A stretch of 64,000 bases of DNA, from the NCBI GenBank assembly GCA_949128115.1, contig CASBRS010000008.1, forward strand, positions 24,600 through 88,599, written 5' to 3'. The translations under genes were made by a program, and so were the position numbers. Of this stretch, positions 1-9,377 are shown in pieces (the first letter of the stretch is position 1; each line of letters begins with the position of its first letter). The notes below the pieces were generated by a model, which did not search any database, had not been told where the DNA came from, and saw nothing but the letters and a program-made list of their open reading frames with translations. Origin of the DNA: Anaspis maculata. Lineage: Eukaryota; Arthropoda; Insecta; Coleoptera; Scraptiidae.

Positions 1-72
1 CTTGTCCTGCCCGACCGACGCCGGGATACGGCGGGATCCCAACTCCAAGTTTACCTTGCAAGCCACTGTAAA
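1..72. repeat. Right-end fragment of a further Y module
   Basis: Matches the Y-type, not X-type, version of the sequence that always precedes an array (for example it has the Y spelling GTTTACC rather than GTTCACC just before the junction). The repeat series therefore continues beyond the left edge of the window. Confidence 0.85.
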
Positions 73-384
73 CCTGACCTGACCTGACCTGACCTGACCT
101 GACCTGACCTGACCTGACCTGACCTGACCTGACCTGACCTGACCTGACCTGACCTGACCTGACCTGACCTGACCTGACCTGACCTGACCTGACCTGACCT
201 GACCTGACCTGACCTGACCTGACCTGACCTGACCTGACCTGACCTGACCTGACCTGACCTGACCTGACCTGACCTGACCTGACCTGACCTGACCTGACCT
301 GACCTGACCTGACCTGACCTGACCTGACCTGACCTGACCTGACCTGACCTGACCTGACCTGACCTGACCTGACCTGACCTGACC
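73..384 (-). repeat. Telomeric (TCAGG)n array 0
   Basis: About 62 uninterrupted CCTGA pentamers, i.e. TCAGG on the minus strand, the beetle-type telomere repeat. The left boundary is an abrupt junction ending GCCACTGTAAA; the right side passes into variant repeats. Open reading frames reading Arg-Ser-Gly-Gln-Val across it are an artefact of the pentamer. Confidence 0.95.
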
Positions 385-820
385 CGACCGGGACGCCTGA
401 TTTCACAGGAACACCTGACCTGACCTGACCTGACCTGACCTGACCTGACCTGACCTGACCTGACCTGACCTGACCTGACCAAGACACCTGACCTGACCGG
501 GACATCTGACCTGACCCGACCTGACCAAGACACCTGACCTGACCGGGACACCCGAACCGGCCTGACCTGACCTGACCGGGACATCTGACCTGACCTGACC
601 GGGACACCCGACCTGACCTGACCTGACCGGGACATCTGACCTGACCCGACCTGACCAAGACACCTGACCTGACCGGAACACCCGACCTGACCGGGACATC
701 TGACCTGACCTGACCTGACCGGGACACCCGACCCGACCTGACCTGACCGGGACATCTGACCTGACCTGACCATGACACCTGACCTGACCGGGACACCCGA
801 CCTGACCTGGACACCTGGAC
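385..820 (-). repeat. Variant telomeric repeat tract, X type
   Basis: An interruption at 385-413, a second perfect stretch at 414-480, then CCTGACC units interspersed with CGGGACA, AAGACAC and CGGAACAC. It ends where AT-rich X sequence begins. The repeated variant CCGGGACA recurs in every such tract in the window. Confidence 0.85.
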
Positions 821-1651
821 ATTTGGAAAAATTGCACAAAATTTGACTGTTTCTTGCTAAATCACCGTGTATTTTGCAGTTTTTCCGGAATATTTCACAG
901 CATGTTCATGCGATTCAGGAACCATCAAGACCATTGTGGAGCACATTTTTTTGCGCGTTCAACGATGTGTCACAATCACCATTCGAAATCAACTTGATGA
1001 CATGAGATAGCCTTGAGAAAAAGAAAATTTTGTTTCGAACCTGAAAATTTTCGAACAGGTCAAACGGAATTGAACCCAGTTGCCGGACGTTGATCAAGTT
1101 CTGTCGTGAACCGAATGGAAGCTAGAAAACTGGCGCATCGGACTGTGAAACAACAAAAAACAATACCACCTCGCGATTGGTGACAAACGGCTGGTAACCG
1201 TCAAAATTTTGGAGATTTTACTGGTTTTTTTTTTTTCAAACAGGTCAAACAATTTTTGACCAACTTGTTGAGCTTGCATATATGTGATGGTCACACCAGC
1301 TTGTGCGGAAAAATGAACTGAACATTTTGAGATGTCAATGTCACCTATCGATAGAACGAGTGAGGACTCACAAATCTTTGAATTTTTTTTCACTTTTTCG
1401 CAGAAACGATATAACCTCAGAATCATGGATGACAGATCAGCCGTTCCATTGTTGACGTATGCGCGATTGGACGTGTCACAAAACGATGTGAGATTTTTTT
1501 CCAAATCATCTCTGTTTTTGAGATATTGACAAAATTTGGAGAAAAAGAAAATCGCATTTTTCTCGGAAACTGTTCCTACAACTTGGCCAAATTTTTTTTC
1601 ATGGCATCATTGGGACCTAACACATCGACTGTTGGAATATAAAAAAAATCG

Positions 1652-1667
1652 ATGCCGCAAGCGGCAT
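1652..1667. repeat. Perfect 7-bp inverted repeat at X insertion edge
   Basis: ATGCCGC-AA-GCGGCAT. It lies between the AT-rich X-specific segment and a telomere-like remnant CCTGACCGGGA at 1671. It is also present at 31359-31374 and, in the third X, around 62932-62947. Confidence 0.6.
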
Positions 1668-1855
1668 AGACCTGACCGGGACTGGACGGCCGATCGAGGC
1701 AGTATAACGGACTTGGATAGCATCCGATCTTGTTCGACCTTCAAACAAACTCTCCCACACCGCAGGATGTACAGGATATGTAGCGAGGATGGACGTTGAT
1801 CGGGAACATCTTCGAAATCGGACGTCGGACTCGACCAATCGCGCGAAGGAAGGGG

Positions 1856-1887
<32 letters not shown>
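1856..1887 (+). repeat. A-tract (32 nt) in X module
   Basis: Homopolymer at the position where the homologous Y sequence has only eight A (3751-3758). It is more likely an expanded A-run than a retrotransposon tail, because homologous sequence continues on both sides. Confidence 0.7.
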
Positions 1888-1888
<1 letters not shown>

Positions 1889-2597
1889 CGCCAATCGGAC
1901 GTGTCGGATGTCAAGCGTTTCTCGCCCGAACACGTCCCGACAAGTTTCTAAGGTCGGCTATTGTAATCGGACTCCGGCCAGCATCGTTTGGCATTGAGAA
2001 ACGCTCGACATCTCGATCTATCCGTACACGTGTCCAGCTGTGTGGAGCGACGTGAACGGCAACGCGACATATCGCGCCTCCCTTGCACGAGACCCGACGT
2101 CAGCGGAACCAGGACCCGTATGGAAGAGATGCAACAAGTTTCGGACACCCGCCGATCCTGACAATCGAGCGAGTAACTTGCGGAGGACGTGTTTCCATCC
2201 GGAACCAACGACATGACTTGGAATGACACGAAGACGACCGACAAGTGGGTGTGGTCGGGACGAGTATGTCATCCGTTGTCGAAAGCGTGCAGCAACATCA
2301 ACGGCGGATCGATGCTCCGAACATTCCCAACCACATGCCCGATATCGGCCACACAAAGACCGATATCGGAGAGGTGGGACGGAATTCGAACTCCATTTGG
2401 CCTGGCGTCCTCACGCCGGGATGCGGCGGGATGATATCTCCAACCGTCGTTCGAGCAACACTTTCGACGATTTCCGAACCGAACGGGCGCCGCGACCGAG
2501 TGAGCGCACCCCGGCGTGGACAAGCCTTGTCCCGCCCGACCGACGCCGGGACACGGCGGGATCCCAACTCCAAGTTCACCTTGCAAGCCACTGTAAA

Positions 2598-2919
2598 CCT
2601 GACCTGACCTGACCTGACCTGACCTGACCTGACCTGACCTGACCTGACCTGACCTGACCTGACCTGACCTGACCTGACCTGACCTGACCTGACCTGACCT
2701 GACCTGACCTGACCTGACCTGACCTGACCTGACCTGACCTGACCTGACCTGACCTGACCTGACCTGACCTGACCTGACCTGACCTGACCTGACCTGACCT
2801 GACCTGACCTGACCTGACCTGACCTGACCTGACCTGACCTGACCTGACCTGACCTGACCTGACCTGACCTGACCTGACCTGACCTGACCTGACCTGACCT
2901 GACCTGACCTGACCTGACC
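2598..2919 (-). repeat. Telomeric (TCAGG)n array 1
   Basis: 322 bp of perfect CCTGA between X1 and Y1. The copy at 32305-32626 has exactly the same length. Confidence 0.95.
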
Positions 2920-3515
2920 GAAACAGCTAACCTGACTTGACCGGGACACCTAACCTGACCTGACCGGGACACCTGACACAACCTGGTCGGGACACCTGAC
3001 CTGACTAAGACGCCCGACCTGACCTGACCGGGACACCAAATCTGACCCGACCGGGACACCTGACCTGACCGGGACACCTCATCCGACCTGACCGCGACAC
3101 CTGACCTGACCTGATTGGGACACCTGACCTGACCAGGACAGCTGACCTGACCCGACCGGGACACCTAACCTGACTGGGACATCATGTCTGATCCAGACAC
3201 CTGACCTGACCGGAACAGCTTATCTGACTGATGCATCATACTTGACCAAGTCACCTGACCTAAGCGGAACATCATTCCTGATAGGGACTCCTGACCTGAC
3301 CAGGACATCATACTTGAACAAAACTCCTGACCTGATCGGAACAGCATACTTGGCCGGGAAATCCGAGCTGACCGGGACATCATTCCCGAACGCGACAGCT
3401 GACCCGACTGATGCATCATACTCGACCGTGACTCTCAACCTGACTATGACACATCGTATTTGTCCGGCACAGACATTCCGACCGAAACACCATACTTGAC
3501 CGGGACATCCGACCC
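2920..3515 (-). repeat. Variant telomeric repeat tract, Y type
   Basis: Near the array the units are CCTGACC with CGGGACACC inserts. Farther right they decay into TGACC plus GGACATCATAC and similar words, so divergence increases away from the perfect array. No gene seen. Confidence 0.8.
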
Positions 3516-4010
3516 AACGTGTACTTGATTTTTTGTTGTACAGCTCGAACCCAGACATCTGACATGTGTATGTCACCTAGACATCTATTTTGTACTGGAC
3601 TTCCGATCGAGGCAGTATGACGGACTCTAATGATATCCGATCTTGTTCGAGCTTCCAACCTCCCACACCGCAGGGGAGACAGAATATGTTACAAGGATGA
3701 ACCTTGATACAAAACGTCTTGGAAATCAGACGTCAGACTCCTCCGGACGCGCAAAAAAAATAACGCGCAACATCCGACACGTCCGGATGTCGCGGGTCTC
3801 TCGTCGATCCATACCGCGAGTTCCGAAGGGCGGCCACGGTTATCGGACGTCAAGACTTGTTCAAGCGCATGGAAAAACGCGCAACATCCGACACGTCCGG
3901 ATGTCGCGCGTTTCTCACCATCATACCATTTTGCAAAGGTCGGATATTGTAATCAGACGCCAGACAGCATTGTGAGGCAAAAAGAAACGCTCGACATCCC
4001 GATCCATTGG

Positions 4011-4175
4011 ATGACGAGCGTCTCAACACTTTTGTCGTTCATAAAAGAAATAACTACAACGTTAGAACAAGTGAATAATTTTTTTTCATTTATCGACAAC
4101 ATTATGAACTCTCACAAATTATCGAACAAACTAGACTATCTCAAACGTTACAAAACTGTTGAAGAAAACAAATAA
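4011..4175 (+). other. Small open frame convergent with the Y gene
   Basis: A 54-codon frame from an ATG, rich in Lys, Asn and Phe, ending KTVEENK. It begins right where the Y-specific insertion starts and points towards the 3' end of the main gene. I recognise no family and see no promoter or splice evidence, so it may be chance. Identical copies lie at 13092-13256, 22256-22420, 33718-33882, 42784-42948 and 51948-52112. Confidence 0.2.
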
Positions 4176-4267
4176 ATCAACTCAACCTATGACTAGACTT
4201 TAGAATACTGGTGATACTATACGCATAACTGAACTTACAAAAATCCAAACAAACAAACGCTTGTAGC

Positions 4268-7200
4268 TCACACACCGAAGAATAACTTCAAAGCCAGATT
4301 ATCCTCCGGAGTATCTGTATATCTTGCTATGGCGTTCGACTGCACCATCCTGATGAACTTCTTGCGAAGTGCTTGTGCTGTTAGTTGCTCTGCTTCGGAG
4401 AATAAGGGATTCGCCAAAAGTGGACGCCAAGCGACATCTCCTGTCAACTTGTTTCTTTTGTTCTGTAGATTATCAAGTGCGAAGCGGCACATGACTCTGC
4501 AATGTTCATCCGTATAATCAAACACCACACGTTGCGCCGAGTCGATTTCAGGAGTCATCTTCGCGACGGTTTTTGTTGTGTGTTTCACGTGTGTGTACGT
4601 GTTTGTTGCATCGTCCACCTTGTAAGCCGAACACGGTGCCATACGCGGTCTCTTCGGCGTTTCCTCGACAGACTCATCCGGTTTCCTTTTATGGAGCGCG
4701 ACCGAACCAGGAACTTGAATCTGTAACAATGAATTGATCGTTGAGAAAACACTTGATCGGTCTGGACGCGACATATTTCTCACTTTTCTTCCAACATCAG
4801 CTGGCAAGCTTTTCTGTCTGACGTTCTTCATGGGAGTAACTATGCCTTTGAAGGGTGAAACATGTTCGGCAGCATCCGATGTCTCCACAGCTCTTTCGTC
4901 TTCATCGTCTTCGTCGATAACAATGGTGGTGTTTGGCTCGTTATCGGCAGCCACTTCAGCTGTAGCGGACTCCGTCAATGTCGACCGATCGACATCAGGC
5001 TCTACTCTCTGAAAATGACGGAAATTCATTACCCTTCTGATGTTCATCAAAGATCAAGATCTTGCTCACCTTCTCGACCAACAACTTCCACGCCGACGAG
5101 GGTTTCCTTTCCACTGCTGCTTTTGTTATATCGTCCACTCTGGACAATATCGACTGCAAGTCGGTCAAAGTGAAAAGTTTCTCTTCAGGCAACACCACCG
5201 GTTCTGTTGGTTCACAATCGTCCGTCTGCACTCCGACCGGGACTGCTACACTGCCTGTGCACGACACCTTCATCCATCTGTGATCGTGCTCTTTTCCTTT
5301 CCTCACACCGGTGCCAAATACCAGAGAGGCGGGGAACACGTTGACGTGTGACTTGACAAAATACTCCAGCGCCGCCTTGAACCTGTAGTCCTTTCTATCG
5401 TGGGCGTTTGTCTTCGAGCTCAAGACTAGCTCTCCAAACACTGTTTTCGGCTTGAGAATCGCCCGCACCACTTCTTTGGTGGTTGTGCACCCGCCCTCGT
5501 GATATCTTGCGGCGCCGTCTTCGGCTGTACGTCTGATCACTTCCCTGATGCTCTTCGAGTCCAAAAGCTTGTGACAATTGGTTGATGGATCTACTTTACA
5601 TTTGACGCCATAATTCTCACGGGCAAAGACTCCCAGCGTGTACATCAGTCTGTAAACCCGGTTGATCTGCTCATTCAAGATGGTTTCATCGATTCCATCG
5701 AGATCGTTTCTGAACGATTCTTCTTCTTTTGCGCTCCGGAAGAACTCCTCTGCACTGCACGGACGCGTACTGGTCAATATATATTGTACGTACTTCTTGA
5801 AATAGGGACATCTCTTGACAAAATCTCTTTGGCCTATATTTGCAAGCAAATAATGAGAGAAGCTGACATCTTCCTGTGGATCCGACGCGGGCCGCATACA
5901 GACAAGACCGTTGTAGTCCACCGACGTCTTTTCAGTCTGCCCTTGCAACATGGCCTTGAACGTTTTGTAGCATAGGCCTTCGGTGTTGCCAAAAACGAAA
6001 TATTTCACACGAGTTTCTGCAAAGTGCGTCAGCAGCAACAGTGACGGATCAACGGGCATTTTAATTCCGTCGTTCAGTACGATTCCTTTGAGCGTTCGCA
6101 GATCTGACATAGCCAAACTTTCCACGTGATCCGGCCACCACTGGCCACTCGAAATTGTTATGGTCCCCTCGTTCATCAACATATTCATCAGAGGTATCAG
6201 GAAGTCGTCGTTCATTGCTGTTAAACAAGGGTGACGGATACCCAAATGGTCCTCTATTTCATCTGGGAAAAGTTCCTCGTAGGCTGTCACTGTGTTCACA
6301 AATTCGAATCGCAGTCTATTGCCCGACTTGACGTACTGGATGTACGATTCATATCCGGACAGCATATTTGCCAGCGTTGGTTGCAGATTCTTCAAACATT
6401 CGTATGATTTTGACGCATTGCATCGTCCCAGAGCCAAAAGGGCGGCGCAAGATATCCTTCTTTTGAAGTTACGGATGATGTGCACTGCTGGGTCGTAACC
6501 TTGTACGTACGTCACTGCGCCGGGATAATAAAGGCCAACTCCTTTGTCGAATCCGCATTCGGCCGCAAATCCGCCATGTTCGTAAACGTTGAAGATACGG
6601 TACCTTTTCAATCGTGCGCCGCCCGTCATCAAAATTTCTTTGATTTTCTCAAAGTTGAAGAGAATGGCCTGGTCTTTTTCACTCGGAACGAATACCAATC
6701 CGTAGTGGATCTGAATCAGTGATATACTGGGCGAATGTTCCTCTTTGATTGCGGACTTGATCATGATCTCAGCTGCTGTTGGTTCTGCCACCAGGCCATG
6801 CACGCACTTGTAGAACAGTATTTGATGACGATGTTGCAAAACGCCTTTGTCGAACATATCCGTCAACATGCGGTCCACACTTTCTGCAAACTGCTCAAAA
6901 TCTTCGTCATAAATCCTGACACCCGTGGTGTCTGTCTTTGTTGTCATCAGCAAGTTCTGGGCACTACCAGCGCCATGCAGGAACGTTTTCGTATTCCTAT
7001 TGGCATTCAACTCTCTCAATGCCGGAAACACGACGTGCTCAATAAAAAACGCCTTCCCACTGAAAATGTAACTTTTAGTCGACCACAAAAGCACGCTCAT
7101 GATCCATTTACCATTTGCTCCATGAGGTGTCATTCGTACGATTGATTCGAGAATGATTATCGTCATCGTCATCGTCATCTTCGCTTTCGTCCATATCGGT

Positions 7201-7589
7201 TCCATCACGGCCTGTCGCCACAAACGGCGGAAACAGCATGAGCACGTAAATTTTCTCATCGCCGACGCCACAGAGTGCAAACTCTCTCGCTTCCTTCCTA
7301 TTCGTCCGCGGTAACTCCAAATCCGTTCGCCACAATTCACTCAGCAGCTTCACGTTTTTCACAGGTAGAACCGTTTGTTTGTTTATGTAAACAGTGGTAG
7401 AAGCGCCAATCGAAAAAGCACTCAATGATCTGCAAATATTCAGTGGTGTAGTCAACGTAACATATAATGCATTGTCGGATGCGCTCACTTGCCAACAATG
7501 GTGAAACTGTCAATGTCCCTGGTCACCGTGGAAAAGTCGTTCATCTCGGCTTTCCTGAACACAGCTCGCTCCTGCTCCTCTTCACCCAT
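4268..7589 (-). CDS. Y-module gene, copy 1: unrecognised nuclear protein with possible C-terminal Myb-like domain
   Basis: Four coding exons on the minus strand: 7489-7589, 7112-7429, 5070-7059 and 4268-5008. The introns (7430-7488, 7060-7111, 5009-5069; 59, 52 and 61 nt) start GTGAGC, GTAAAT and GTGAGC and end TTGCAG, TTTCAG and TTTCAG. Splicing joins frames that otherwise stop, giving about 1049 aa. The chosen ATG (7589) has A at -3 and G at +4; a weaker in-frame ATG lies at 7598, and TTTGTTGCAG upstream (7611) could be the acceptor of a 5' intron. Visible features are an acidic run at residues 114-124, a second acidic run at 835-841, a bipartite basic signal KRK...KRPR at 910-926, and a C-terminal stretch at about 966-1026 with FDYTDEH, TGDVAW and LTAQALRKKF, whose spacing resembles a Rap1/TRF Myb-like fold. 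The ~650-residue body matches no family I know. Nuclear DNA binding is inferred, not shown. Confidence 0.8.
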
Positions 7590-7759
7590 TTTATTCATCA
7601 AACTCGAGCTCTGCAACAAACAGAATCCAACATTGAAATCCACATCTCGTCATCATATGCCAGGAATTATGCGACGTACTCCACACATCCCATCATAATG
7701 TACGTCAAACATGCAACATGATCTTATTTCGTCTCTCAAAATCTCGACCCCCTTCCCAG

Positions 7760-8275
7760 CATCTGTCGAAGTTCGGTTAGTGCCAGCCTCCACTAGACGT
7801 ATTTTGATGCTCACGAATAGATGGATGCAGCCACTGAACAGTTGGTACCACGAGAAGGTATTCGACATACGACTCCGCCATTGCATCAGAAAGGAAAGGG
7901 TGTCAAGCAACGTCCGAATTGACACTCAATCCCCAATGATGAATTGCGGCGCCGCTCCGGGGTGATGCTATTCCCCTTCACCGACCGTCATCAAAACACC
8001 AAGATCATGCATCAATCTAATAACCGTCACCACTCACTCCCCTCCACCGACGGTCTCCTCTCCTCCAAACCAATTCAATATATCTAGCATCAGTCGAAGT
8101 TCGGTTAGTGCCAGCCTCCATTCTTCTAGATGGGTGCAGCCACTGAACAGTTGGTACCACGAGTAGGTATTCGACATACGACTCCGCCATTGCATTAGAA
8201 AGGAGAGATCCCAAAAAATGCAATGCGGCGCCGCTCCGGGGTGATGCTATTTCCCTTCACCAACCGCCGCCTCCA
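7760..8275. repeat. Tandem duplication upstream of the Y gene
   Basis: Segment 7760-7990 is repeated, diverged and partly deleted, at 8088-8275. Shared words include GTTCGGTTAGTGCCAGCCTCC split across both copies, CTGAACAGTTGGTACCACGAG and GCGGCGCCGCTCCGGGG. It occupies the 5' region of the minus-strand gene, so it may hold promoter or 5' exon sequence. On the minus strand an ATG with strong context (8190 in the right copy) opens 51 codons ending at a GTGAGT donor (8037) in frame with the acceptor at 7611. This would extend the protein by 58 residues; it is an unproven alternative start. Copies at 16841-17356, 26005-26520, 37452-37967, 46533-47048 and 55697-56212. Confidence 0.7.
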
Positions 8276-8280
8276 ACCGC

Positions 8281-8490
8281 CACAAACACGCCACAAACAC
8301 GCCACAAACACGCCACAAACACGCCACAAACACGCCACAAACACGCCACAAACACGCCACAAACGCGCCACCAACGCGCCACACCAAACGCTCCACACCA
8401 AACGCTCCACACCAAACGCTCCTTCAACGCACCACCAACCGCACCACCAACGCACCACCAACGCACCACAAGATCATACACCACAAGATC
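8281..8490. repeat. 11-bp minisatellite and related A/C-rich repeats
   Basis: Seven perfect CACAAACACGC units (8281-8357), two variants, three CACACCAAACGCTC units, then CACCAACG-type units. The strand bias for A and C is strong. Open frames across it (Thr-Asn-Thr-Pro, or Trp-Arg-Val-Cys-Gly on the other strand) are repeat artefacts. Confidence 0.9.
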
Positions 8491-8834
8491 ATGGATCAAG
8501 TGAATAATGTCGTCGTAACAGTCTGAGCAGCTTGGTAACTGACTTGCTGTTTTTCGACGCGTAAGTTCGTATCAAAACGAAAATTGACCGCATTGGATTG
8601 CCTGGGCAGTCACGCGGACTTGTATGTTGCAATTCGATGCTAGTGAGCCATCCCAATGAATGAACCCAAGCAACGAAATAACAATCACACATGGTTGATT
8701 GCCTTAGAACCGCAAAGCATGCTGAATTCGCGATCTCGCTGTTTCAGTTCCGACGTTTGAAAATCACGAGCAGCGCTGAAACGATATGCAGGTAGCGTCA
8801 GAACTCCCCCATAAACAACACTTTCGTGCTGCAG

Positions 8835-9251
8835 AAACGATCGGATCGAAGGCGATGGCTCTATGCGGCAGAAAAACCGGACAGGGACTCATCATATCGA
8901 CCAAAGTTTCCGTGGAGGATCGACGCACACGCTGCTTCGCTCGCGGTACACCCGATAAAATTCGCACGTCAAAAAAGCGGAGAGGTATCGCCGGATATGG
9001 GCACATGCACCGTGTTCCTCCAACAAACGTAAGTTCAAGATATTGGAACACATTCGGCACACACACTCCAAACCGACCGACACACCACTCCATATAGATG
9101 CATGAAACATGCTCGGCGGAGCGCAGCAGGTACTTCGTCGATGCGCGAGATCCCGGCCAGCTCGTGCGGGCGACCGGTCCAGATAGACGGGGGCGACCTT
9201 CGACGGACGCATCGGTTACCGGAACATACACTGCTGGACTGTTCATGTTAA
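8835..9251 (+). other. Candidate plus-strand spliced open region
   Basis: After a TGCTGCAG acceptor the frame is open from 8835 to 9028, meets a GTAAGT donor at 9029, and with an intron to 9097 continues open to a stop at 9249-9251, giving about 115 codons. Another GTAAGT lies at 8561. The acceptor at 9097 is poor, there is no clear ATG, and the minus strand is also open for 160 codons from an ATG at 9246, so coding status is undecided. I recognise nothing in either translation. It would be divergent from the Y gene. Copies at 17916-18332, 27080-27496, 38527-38943, 47608-48024 and 56750-57166. Confidence 0.2.
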
Positions 9252-9377
9252 CAGACGTCCGAATGAGGTGATCGGACGTCCGATTGAGGTAATCAGACGT
9301 CCGAATGAGGTGATCGGACGTCCGATTGAGGTAATCAGACGTCCGAATGAGGTGATCGGACGTCCGATTGAGGTAAT
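9252..9377. repeat. 42-bp tandem repeat, three units
   Basis: Each unit is a dimer of two related 21-mers, one with CAGACGTCCGAATGAGG and one with the palindrome CGGACGTCCG followed by ATTGAGG. A further partial unit follows at 9378. Confidence 0.9.

Larger units (their letters stand above)
821..2597. repeat. X module, copy 1
   Basis: Contains no convincing gene. Three parts are visible. Positions 821-1667 are AT-rich and unique to X, ending in a short palindrome. Positions 1681-2019 are homologous to the left part of the Y module (Y 3594-4005). Positions 2041-2597 are homologous to the last ~560 bp of Y and lead into the next array with the same GCCACTGTAAA junction. A 32-nt A-tract interrupts the middle part. 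Minus-strand open frames at 915-1504 lack ATG starts or homology I can name and are best left unannotated. Confidence 0.8.

Noticed and set aside
51..839. Long open frames encoding Arg-Ser-Gly-Gln-Val repeats across every array
   Set aside because: A pentamer repeat without stop in three frames of the minus strand is open by construction; there is no start context or conservation.
915..1504. 60- and 136-codon minus-strand frames in X modules
   Set aside because: The longer frame starts at TTG, not ATG; no homologue recognised, no splice structure joining them, and the composition follows AT-rich non-coding sequence.
1856..1887. A-tract as the poly(A) tail of a retrotransposon
   Set aside because: Sequence homologous to Y continues on both sides and Y has a short A-run at the same place, so it is an expanded homopolymer.
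4995..7340. A single 781-codon intronless protein
   Set aside because: Its first ~90 codons and last ~21 codons read through intron or out-of-frame exon sequence; consensus splice sites at 7111/7060 and 5069/5009 join it to better frames on both sides.
8195..8507. Open frames rich in Thr-Asn-Thr-Pro or Trp-Arg-Val-Cys-Gly
   Set aside because: They are translations of the 11-bp minisatellite and change length with repeat number (Y6).
9252..9377. CRISPR-like regular repeats
   Set aside because: Units are directly adjacent with no unique spacers, and the context is eukaryotic.
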